Origin: Eudorina sp. 2006-703-Eu-15
Taxonomy: Eukaryota > Chlorophyta > Chlorophyceae > Chlamydomonadales > Volvocaceae
Length of the DNA stretch: 64,000 nucleotides
Assembly (NCBI GenBank): GCA_003117195.1
Contig: BDSI01000049.1
Span: forward strand, 124,001-188,000
Reading direction: 5' to 3'
A model generated the notes under the pieces. That model saw only the letters and a program-made list of their open reading frames with translations, ran no database searches and was not told the origin of the DNA. Position 1 is the first letter of the stretch; each line of letters opens with the position of its first letter. Shown here one piece after another: positions 34,201 to 42,979 of the stretch. The translations under genes were made by a program, and so were the position numbers.

Positions 34201-36476
34201 TTTATTTTTTTACGCATGCCAATCCACTGCACAGCCAATCACCTTCTACTTTATCGATGCAGCTACTCAGGCGTAGGCAACTCCCGTAAATAGCAGGCGG
34301 GCACAATGTCAATTTTACGCCATTCATGCCTTCTAACTGTATGACTTCCTTCCAGGACGATGATGACGAGGACGATGATGACGATGACAAACCCTCTATC
34401 ACCGGTGGAGTGGATGATTCAATGTCGCCAGAGGAGCTGCCGGGCGCTAGCAGTGAAGCAGCAGCTGCTGCCCCTGCTGCTCCTACCAAGAGCAGACGCC
34501 GAGCTACTCTGAATTTGGACAAATGTGTGGATGGCACGCTCGAGGTCACGCGAAGGAATTCATCAGTTATCATGCCGCGAGGAGGCCGCTCTTTCTCAGG
34601 GGATGGCGCCCCGAGGCGAAGCATGGAGGTAGCGCGGAGTCAAGGCAGCCAAAGCGTTCGGACGCGTCAGCCGGCGGCGGTCGAGCCTACGCTGATGCTG
34701 GCCGGCGGCAGAAGCAGCACCAGTGGGGCAGCGGAGGACGGGTCAACGAGAGCGGGTGGTGTGTGGGCTAATGGAGTTAGTTGCGCATATTAACATTTGC
34801 CGACTTGCTTGGTACGTACTAACCTTTTCCGTGATCGACGTGAGCTGTATCACGCACGCAAGTAACACATGTGATACCTGGTGTTTGATCGATCGTTGAA
34901 CTCTCGTTATAAAACTCGCTCCTCATATATCAGCTCAACCCAACGGACACGTGACCCGAGCGTTGCGTTGACCTTCATAAAATTACTTAGGCGTGTGAAG
35001 GTGCTGAGGTCGAGGTACAGGCCATCTAACTGAATCTGCCGATGATGTGCGCAGGGCATCGTTGATGTTGTTGCCGTACACTCGGTAACCAACTACATGG
35101 CGGCCCGGACATACAGAGCGGTACGCATGACTAAGGCCATTAAATGCATAACTGTAGAGGATAACAGGGTTGTGGGTCCCGCGGGGCTTGCAGTTGGTGT
35201 GCACGTTGGCAGTGTTTCAGCCGCGACCCCAAAGTGGGAAGGTCACTTGCAAAATGAGATTTGTCATTACTTATGCACGTCGATGCCAATATAAAAAGGT
35301 TACGTATACGTGCGCCGTGTTTGACATATCGCCACCCTCTAACGCACACCATGACGAGTTACCCATCCACATTCCGTCCAAGACATATTATTATTTTAAG
35401 TACACACAACACCACGAAATTAACACTCTCGCGTGCACGTAACGCAACGCAGGTCTTCTACAGCCAGGTATGGAAAAGTCGGCTTGGCGTCCGTTTTGCC
35501 GGAGGTCAACTTGGGTATACGCTGTTGATCAACATGTTGATCAACATGCCGGAAATTACGGAAACATAAGCGCATCGAATCCATTTGTAGATGTTGGATA
35601 TTCAGTGACAAATTTGTTGTAAGAACTAACTCGTAACATTAACTATTTTAAGAATCTGGCCGTAGCCCGGTGTGGATGTGGAATTGACCTCATCATCGGA
35701 GAAATGCAGCATAGCAACCCGGCCACATCTGAATTTTGCTGCTCATTCACCATCACGACGCTGCCGTGCAGGAATTAGCGGCGGTCGAGGACCCCGCGTT
35801 TCTGACCACACGTCGGCAAGCAGTCGCGACTGTCAAAAAGGTGGTGTCCGACGCCTGGTATACGCTGCAGTTGGGGGAGTACGCTTACAGAGCAACAGGT
35901 AATGTTTCAGGAAAGGTCGCGGAGGTCGTACTAGTCATCTTCTGCCAGCACACTATGCCAGTTAGTAGTTAATTTGTTTTTCGGTGATCTATATTTGTTC
36001 TGGACACCAAACAAATCTGTCATATGCTTTGAACGCAATTTTATAATATTTTGAAAATATGTGGTAGTACATGTAGGGGAGGTGGAAGGCGATATGTATT
36101 CGGTTACGGCCGCGCAACTGGAACACAACTGGAAATCAGCGAGCCGCCGGCGCGACAATTATCAGTCTTGGCGCGAGACGCAGTCATTGACGAACGTTTT
36201 TTTGTTGTTGTCACCTGCTTCCCATCGCCTGCTGCTAATCGACCTTCAGGAACGCAAACCGAGCGTTTTCCGATGGTGCACCAAGGCGTTGCATACGAGT
36301 CACAACAGCTGGCGGACCTCTTCTACAAAAGCGGCAAATGTCTTCGAACACGGGTGAGATGCCACCGGTTGATTGTCAGGAACCTGTGATGTCACAATTT
36401 TGTTTTTCAGCTTGCTTTGCACATGCCCCAGGCAGGGGAGATCGTTGCAGCAATCGGCACTTACCAAACCCGCTAA
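28265..36476 (+). pseudogene. TmcB/TmcC-like gene, copy 2, remaining exons
   Basis: Exons matching copy 1 are 28265-28359, 29515-29742, 29840-29916, 30597-30755, 31518-31601, 31893-31934, 32153-32233, 32693-32899, 33191-33235, 33667-33731, 33827-33902, 33996-34043, 34356 onward, 35055-35120, 35453-35467, 35772-35898, 36077 onward, 36250-36353 and 36411-36476. The exon at 29515 has one G fewer than copy 1 in a G run at about 29595-29598. That shifts its frame after RALLRKG, so copy 2 is broken where copy 1 is not. With no promoter, start or PAS exons it is unlikely to make a native protein. Splice signals are unchanged. Confidence 0.75.
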
Positions 36477-39400
36477 TGTCATGCGTCTTTCATGTGTATA
36501 GCACGTTTCCGCATGACCTCTTGATAACGGTCAGCGGCAGGCACGTTTGTTTTTAGGTGCAAGTCAACCGGAATGCGTGGTTGCTTGATCCCGTTGAGAG
36601 AGAACGGAGTTGCCTCCGTGGAGCGCTGTTTAGAGTTGTTAATAGCAAACTCTATAAGCGGTAAATGCTCATCCCAGTCATCTTTTGTGGGCGAGATGTA
36701 GTGCCTGAGTGTCTCCTCGAGAACGCGGTTCATGCGTTCGGTTTGACCGTCCGTTTGCGGATGGTAGGCTGTGCTCATATAGAGGTGGGTGCCCAAAAGG
36801 CGAAATGTTTCCTTCCAAAAGTTGCTCGTAAAGCGAGCGTCCCGGTCTGAAACTATGTTTTTAGGAAGGCCGTGCTGCCTGAAGACCGTGGCTACAAACA
36901 GGCGAGCCAAGTCCTCAGCTGTTGCGGTTGTGTGTGTGGGAGCAAAGTGCGTCATTTTGCTCAGCCGGTCCACGAACACTACAATCGCATCATGCCCATT
37001 GCGGTTTGTTGGTAGCTGTGTAATAAGGTCCATTGACACACTCTCCCACACCTCCGATGGTACGGGAAGAGGCTGCAGCAATCCGCCCGGCTTGGCGTTA
37101 GTTGGTTTGTTACGCTGACATTGTGGGCAAGTCTTGACGTAGGCCTTCACGTCAGTGTCTAGCCCGGGCCACCAGTATGATTGTGCGATCGCTTGTTTTG
37201 TGCGGTCAATGCCGCGGTGGCCGGCGTACGGAGCATCATGGTACTCAGACAAGATGTCCCGCCGTAATTCAGCGTTGTTCGGAACGTACAACTGGTTTCC
37301 CCTATACCAGAAGCCATTCTTCCGTTTTAGCTGCAGTGATGCTACCTTGCTTTTCCTGAGGTTTGGGTCGCCGTCATAACCGCGTTTGATTCGGCGCCCT
37401 ATTTCGCTATTAATTAGCGAGGCCGTTAGCACATTGAGCACCACGTCGTGTACCCGACTAATAGGGTCAGCGACGTTTATCCGTCCGGGTCGGTACTCCC
37501 ATTTGAAACTGAAGCGTGATAAGCGCTCCATCCATCGAGCTTGTCTTCTTGAGAGCATATCGGCGCTTTTCTGGTCTTCCAGATAAACCAGTGGTTGGTG
37601 GTCCGTCACCAAGGTGACATCGGACGCACCCTCCAAGTAGCAGCGCCACTCTTCTAAAGCCAGTACTGTTCCAAGGCATTCTTGGTCTGTCGTTGAGTAA
37701 TTGTATTCAGCTTTGCTGAATTTGGAACTTGTGTAAGCTACTGGTCTGTCCTCTTGAAGAAGGACGGCGCCCGTACCGTACACAGAAGCGTCAGACCATA
37801 CCGTGAATGGCTTGTCAAGCTCGGGGAGTTTTAATACTGGTGCGTTTGTCAAGGCATGTTTTACGCCCTCAAAGGCTGCCTGGCAGGCCTCTGTCCAGCG
37901 GAAGGGCACCTTCGCGCTTGTTAGGGTCGTGAGTGGGGCCACGAGGGAGGAATACCCCTGAATGAACCTCCTGAAATAATTGGCTAAGCCAAGGAACGCG
38001 CGCAGCTTAGGTACATCCGTTGGTACCGGCCAGTCCTTTACGACTTTCACTTTGCGCTCGTCCACCTTCAAGCCTTCTCGGCTTACCACGTGGCCAAGAA
38101 AATGCAGTTCACCTTTATTTAACTGACACTTTTGAAGTTTTGCCTTGAATGAGTGCTTTCGAAGCAGGGACAGCACCACACGTAGGTGTTGTTCATGCTC
38201 GGCCGGGGTCTTGCTAAAGACCAGTATGTCATCCAGGTACACCAGCACAAACTTGCCAATGTGTTCGGCGAAAATTCGATTCATCACCGCCTGGAATGTA
38301 GCAGGAGCGTTTGACAGCCCAAAGCATAGGACCTTGAATTGGAATTGGCCCATTCCCGGAGCTATAAAGGCTGTTTTTGCGATATCTTCTGGTGAGATTC
38401 GTATTTGATTGTACCCCTGCTGTAAATCTAGGGAGCTGAAGATTTTCGCTCCTTGCAGCTGGTCGAAGAGGTCCGTTATGTTTGGCATAGGGTACCGCCG
38501 CTTGATTGTTATCTTGTTAAGAGCACGATAGTCCAAGACCATACGTAAGCCTTGGCCATTGGCCTTTTCCACAAAGATAACTGGTGCACCGTACGGCGAA
38601 GTAGAGGGTTCAATGTATCCTTTACTTAGCAGTTCGGTGACCTGCTTACGTACTTCCTGCTGCTCTAATTGAGTCAATCTGTAAGCTCTTTTGGCTGGCG
38701 GTACTGCCCCATCCACTAAAGGAATGGTGTGACCTACTTCGCGGTCCGGAGGTAACCCTTGGAGCTCCTCGAATATATCTTTGTATTCTTCCAACAATTC
38801 GGACATTGTTGTTTGGGGAATTAGGTCGGCTGTTTCCTCAGGTTTAGTTGCCGACTCGTCATTGAGGGGCTCATTTTGCACAAGCAACAGATAGCTTCGT
38901 GCGCCTTTGGCAATCCTCCGTGCTGCAGTTTTTGCTGAGAACGTTTCAACTGTACTCGCAGCATAAAGAGTAGCAGTGACGTAGTTCATGATTGCGACAC
39001 CGTCAAGGTGTTCATCATCGTTGTCGTCTGAAGACCAAAAGGATGGCTTCAGAACATGTTTGTTACCTGCAGACGTGTATGCCGTAAGCGTGCGAGACGC
39101 CCAGCACATTTGGGCCTTCCGTCGGGAGAGCCAATCGTCTGCCAGGATAACGTCCACACCAGGAACTCCTTGCTTTAGGACTAGCAAAGTCAGCTTGTCA
39201 TGAAGGGTTCCGATGCGTATTTTTGCGGTAATTGAGCCCATAATGCGCTCATCGGTTCCATTCGCCACACGAACTTTGTGAACTTTGCATGGACGGACTG
39301 TGAGCGCCATCCTGCGAACTGCTTCGTGGGAAATGAATCCGTCCGCTGTTTTGTTGCAGCAAGCGCCTGAATCAGCCAGTACCTTGCAAACCGATTGGCA

Positions 39401-39500
39401 CAAGCGAGCGTCGAAAACCATTGTGCGACCTTTGCTCTCAATGCTGTTGAGCTGCACTGGTTCTGTTTGTGAAGGGTTTGTGAAGGGTATTAGCATGAAA
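36477..39500 (-). mobile_element. Ty3/gypsy retrotransposon remnant without recognisable LTRs
   Basis: The element sits antisense to the Tmc-like gene and ends that gene. I compared both flanks by eye and found no long terminal repeats, primer-binding site, polypurine tract or target-site duplication. The absence of gag and LTRs suggests that only the pol portion was inserted or kept. The left edge is placed between the TAA at 36474-36476 and the pol stop at 36479; the right edge near 39500 is uncertain. Confidence 0.7.
36479..39496 (-). CDS. Ty3/gypsy-type pol polyprotein
   Basis: A 1005-residue intact frame read from 39496 down to 36479. Aspartic protease: LADSGA at about residue 41. Reverse transcriptase: about 280-460, with FSSLDLQQGYNQIRI, FGLSNAPATFQ and YLDD at 420-423. 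RNase H: about 560-690, with SDAS, TTDQE and VTDHQPL as the acidic residues. Integrase: HDAPYAGH plus CPQC zinc knuckle at about 750-785, then catalytic Asp (VSMDLI, about 825), Asp (SDRDARF, about 882) and Glu (TDGQTERMNR, about 917). The order PR-RT-RH-IN is that of Ty3/gypsy (Metaviridae-like) elements. There is no gag and no chromodomain, and the frame stops soon after the integrase core, so the C-terminus is short. Confidence 0.95.
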   Translation of the reverse strand: MLIPFTNPSQTEPVQLNSIESKGRTMVFDARLCQSVCKVLADSGACCNKTADGFISHEAVRRMALTVRPCKVHKVRVANGTDERIMGSITAKIRIGTLHDKLTLLVLKQGVPGVDVILADDWLSRRKAQMCWASRTLTAYTSAGNKHVLKPSFWSSDDNDDEHLDGVAIMNYVTATLYAASTVETFSAKTAARRIAKGARSYLLLVQNEPLNDESATKPEETADLIPQTTMSELLEEYKDIFEELQGLPPDREVGHTIPLVDGAVPPAKRAYRLTQLEQQEVRKQVTELLSKGYIEPSTSPYGAPVIFVEKANGQGLRMVLDYRALNKITIKRRYPMPNITDLFDQLQGAKIFSSLDLQQGYNQIRISPEDIAKTAFIAPGMGQFQFKVLCFGLSNAPATFQAVMNRIFAEHIGKFVLVYLDDILVFSKTPAEHEQHLRVVLSLLRKHSFKAKLQKCQLNKGELHFLGHVVSREGLKVDERKVKVVKDWPVPTDVPKLRAFLGLANYFRRFIQGYSSLVAPLTTLTSAKVPFRWTEACQAAFEGVKHALTNAPVLKLPELDKPFTVWSDASVYGTGAVLLQEDRPVAYTSSKFSKAEYNYSTTDQECLGTVLALEEWRCYLEGASDVTLVTDHQPLVYLEDQKSADMLSRRQARWMERLSRFSFKWEYRPGRINVADPISRVHDVVLNVLTASLINSEIGRRIKRGYDGDPNLRKSKVASLQLKRKNGFWYRGNQLYVPNNAELRRDILSEYHDAPYAGHRGIDRTKQAIAQSYWWPGLDTDVKAYVKTCPQCQRNKPTNAKPGGLLQPLPVPSEVWESVSMDLITQLPTNRNGHDAIVVFVDRLSKMTHFAPTHTTATAEDLARLFVATVFRQHGLPKNIVSDRDARFTSNFWKETFRLLGTHLYMSTAYHPQTDGQTERMNRVLEETLRHYISPTKDDWDEHLPLIEFAINNSKQRSTEATPFSLNGIKQPRIPVDLHLKTNVPAADRYQEVMRKRAIHMKDA

Positions 39501-39506
39501 TAGGGT

Positions 39507-39548
39507 GAATTAGTGCGGCGGGGAATTAGCGCTAATTTGCACTAATTC
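39507..39548. repeat. Nested palindrome between gypsy pol and the transposase gene
   Basis: A 10-bp perfect inverted repeat (GAATTAGTGC at 39507-39516, GCACTAATTC at 39539-39548) encloses a perfect 14-bp palindrome AATTAGCGCTAATT (39524-39537). It could form a cruciform. It may be part of a terminal inverted repeat or of a small MITE, but no matching partner was found downstream of 45324. Confidence 0.75.
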
Positions 39549-39717
39549 GGGCCTGTACGGCGGACCTAATTCACTGTACAGCGCTGAATTCCCGAGTACT
39601 GTGCGGTAAGTAGTAACCGGTCAGTAACAAACTGGTCTGCCTTTCTCTTTCTTGCTTACATTCTAGAGCAATCATTTATTTGCAGTTTGACCATATGCTT
39701 GCACAAGCCGTGAGGAA

Positions 39718-42700
39718 ATGAGTAACAAAAACAGCCAAGCTAAAGCACCCATTGAATCAATAAAGCTTACCTATTGGAGTTCCCTTAAAAAAGACAATAG
39801 TATTCAGTTCAAGTTTCAACACGGTAAAGTTTACCTCACACATGTCACTGGCGCGAAATGGTCCAAACAAGAGATCATTCTGGGGGTGGGCCGCGCGTTG
39901 ATCGAAGCATCTGTAAAAGTCAGTTCAGTAGGCTTCGGCCGTATGGCCGATGAGTGCTGCAGCTATTGCTGCGACTCGGCTGCCTCGCCCTCGTCCGCGC
40001 GGGCGTCGCAACACCAGGGCACGCTGGTTAATGACTCCATAGTCTTCTTCGACCTAGACAAGTTTAGCGTAACGAAGGATACGCGGCCGACGTGTCCTCA
40101 CTGCGTAAAAGGCAAGGTTAATCTCGACGGCTGGGCGCCCCCGAGACCGATGAGGGGTTTGAACGGCACGGTGTACGTGTTTTCCCGGCGCTATGAATGC
40201 AAAGGTGGGACATCCTGGTCGCTGGCATTGACAGGGTTTTGGATGTCGTGGTAAGCTGTGGGGTTAAAGTTCTGCTCGGGGTTTTCCCATCCAGCACAGC
40301 GTGCCATGGACATTATGAGTGGACGCAGACGAATACGTAGGCAGGTAGATGGCGGCGATAACGGCACTCACCTGTCTGGGTGCTCTGTGCAGGGAACCAT
40401 GACTCGGGGGGCGACAAGTCCTTCCTGCTGACGGATCCGGAGGTTCTCGCGTCCTTGCCCATCGAAGTCAGCAACAGCCTCGGCGGTATCCTGACTCACA
40501 AAGGCGGTATGACCACACCGCTGCTGGATTTGCTCATGGCGGGGATGCAGAAGGGAAGCAGCATATCCTCCATCGTGGCTACCCGGAACGAGATATCGCG
40601 CCAAGGATACCTTCAGCAGCAAGCCGAGTACTTTAGCTACGCGGCACGCGCCTACAAGGGCAGCGGTGGGAGCGGTGGGAGCGGCGGTGGAAGCGGTGGC
40701 AGCAGCGATGGCCAGCAGACTCTCAGGTCTGTGTGGAGAAAGCAGCAGGCAAGTGATGTGTTCTTTTTGTGGGGGAGGGGGGGGGGGCAGAAGAAGCACG
40801 GGGGCGGCTTTTGTATGGTTTTAGACGGGGCCAACACAGTGCTCGTATGTTCATAAGAAACGAGACGATGATTTGACCAGCCAGGTCATAAGGCATATGG
40901 TCGATACAGTTGTTGCGCCCATTCAGCATGCGTCCGTCGGGCTTCATTCAACCCCTGCACTCCTTTGCCCTGCGTCTTGCGGACAGCCTACCGGCATCCT
41001 GCCCTTCTTCGAGTACATGTCGCCGGAATATGATGGGAAAGAGCTCCACAGCGCCTACGCAAGCGATGTCTTGCTTGCGTGGGGCGACAAGCAGGTCACG
41101 TGCAGCAACAACTACCAGAAGTCGCTAACGTTCTCGATCCTGCGCATTGACGCGGGGTACAAGAACTCGAAGAAGGTTCACCTGTCCGACGGCTCCTCGG
41201 CCATGGAGGGCACGGTCTCAGTCCTCAACGATTGGAACCAGGTAGTTGGCATCTACCACGGCTCGGGAGGCCTGAAGGAGCTGGAGGAGCCGCTGCGGTT
41301 ACTAAAGAAGCGGAATGATGAGCTAAGCAAGGTATGTTCCCAGCTGCAGGATTGCAACGGGACTCCGCCTTTCATTTGGTTGGCACTCTCCGCAGGTTAT
41401 GTTGTGCATGGTTTCGTGTGATCCCTGTTAGCTGAATCATGTAGCCTCTCCATACAATGCGCAACTGCATTAACACCCATCACCGCTTCCTTGGCGTCTT
41501 CCCATTCAATAGGGAAAGCCGGTGGAGCTCATTTACGTCGACAACAGCCATTCCGTCGCAAATACGTTGAACGGGATATGGCCGGAGGCGACGGTCAAGG
41601 AGGACCTGTTTCACGTGCTCCAGCGCATGCGGGACACCCTGCCGCCAGGGCACGCTCTCACAGGTGGGCAACCAAACGGGTTTCTTGAGGTTGTTGCTAA
41701 CAGTCGAATGACACAGCATGGTAAACAGCTTCGTTCCACACCGTATTGATATTCCCTCGCTCGATGCCACACTATCATGCTGATGTGCCTTGCTTGTAGA
41801 AGCCTTCATGAAGAAGTACGCCGCGGCATTCAGGGAGCGCAACAAGGATGATGAGAACGCGGCACGGGCGCGGTACAAGGTGGAGCCAAACGACACCAAC
41901 TGCCGGAGCAGCATCCCGCGGCCAGATATTCTGCTCCAACGGGTGATGGCGGTCGAGGCTCACTTCGGTACGGCATTGGACGCCTGCACTGGCAAGCCTC
42001 TCTTCACGGCGGAAACTCTGAAGGCCTTTGAGCGTGTTAAACAGCTAATCAATGCCGACAGGATCAGCGGTGAGAGAACACGAATGGGTGTAAGGTTTTG
42101 CCGCTGTTTTGTATGCTTTCTAGGTATGTGGCATGTGCGACGATGTGTTCCTATGCCTGGCGTGTGTCACTCCATCTCTCAATAGCGGCGTCCGTTGTTA
42201 TGTTCCTGATGTTGGCAGAATAACTGTTGCTAACGAACTGTTCGCTCCCTGTCCCATAGACCCGCCCGGCCGTGAAATGCACGTCAACTTGGAGGGTGAT
42301 TCCTCGAAGCCGCCCCGCTGGATGGTGCTGCGCGGCACAAGCTCAGTGGAGGGCTTCCACAGCCACTTCCACCGCCTGCTGCCGGGATACAACACCTCGC
42401 CAAGGCTTGCAACTTTCATCATGTCACTCTTCTTGGGGCGGTGGAACCGTGACCAGTCCTTCAAGCACGGTGCCACGGACTACGGCATGTACGACTATGC
42501 GGCGATGGGGGATGTCAACAGCCTGTGCAAGCAGCTGGGCATGGTCCTGCTGTACCCCGAGGCGGAATTAAAGCTGTCAAGCACCGCGGAGGAGATGCAC
42601 TTTGATTGGCGGAAGGTCTTGCCTGGTACGTGAGGAGACTGTACATATCCATTTCCCCAAGAGACTTGCATTCTACAGTTTATAACCTACTTTTCTTTCC

Positions 42701-42848
42701 GTCTCTTGCAGCGACACCGCCCGCCGTAATCGGTGCGCCAGTCACACCGGAGGCGGTCGCCTGTGCTGGTCCGGTGTACGAGCTCATCACGGCCAAGACG
42801 TCGAGCACAGCGCGCCTGCTGCTTCAGCAATCTGATGTGCGCGAGTAG
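39718..42848 (+). CDS. DUF6729-like, RNase H-fold transposase-type protein, exons 1-7
   Basis: Exons 39718-40204, 40393-40748, 40987-41331, 41513-41663, 41800-42069, 42260-42625 and 42712-about 42848 join in phase. Exon 1 starts at ATG 39718 and carries a CPHC knuckle, GWAPPRP and RRYECKG, as in DUF6729 proteins. Exon 3 has ILRIDAGYKNSKK (Asp codon 41149-41151), exon 4 LIYVDNSHSV (Asp 41540-41542) with DLFHVLQRM, and exon 6 RGTSSVEGFHSHFHRLLPG (Glu 42349-42351). These three acids could be the DDE triad of an RNase H-like transposase; that is inference. A Gly/Ser-repeat linker ends exon 2. Intron 2 begins GCAAGT after CAG, a good GC-AG intron. Exon 7 reaches a TAG at 42846-42848. Confidence 0.7.
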
Positions 42849-42979
42849 GTTCACTGAATCTCTTCCACATGAACCGTTGTTTGTTAGTCGGGGTAGGATG
42901 TTTTTGTTCCAGAATTCACCGTGGTGAACTTGACAGTTGCACTCATGTCGGTCGTCTTATCCGTGTACCTTGCTTGCAG

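Larger units (their letters stand above)
27350..37709. repeat. Direct segmental duplication, copy 2 (10,360 bp)
   Basis: The offset to copy 1 starts at 10,356, rises to 10,364 after the 8-bp indel near 27827 and falls stepwise to 10,360 at four homopolymer differences (near 29171, 29597, 33041 and 35230). Substitutions seen include G/A at about 18594/28957, G/A at about 20527/30898, C/G at about 20912/31274 and C/T at about 25684/36044. Beyond 37713 the sequence continues into the rest of the gypsy element, which copy 1 lacks. Confidence 0.97.

Noticed and set aside
38145..38408. Sense-strand frames opposite gypsy pol
   Set aside because: They are shadows of the minus-strand polyprotein, which has all catalytic motifs.
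36420..39720. Long terminal repeats of the gypsy element
   Set aside because: Comparison of both flanks by eye showed no shared direct repeat, primer-binding site or target-site duplication.
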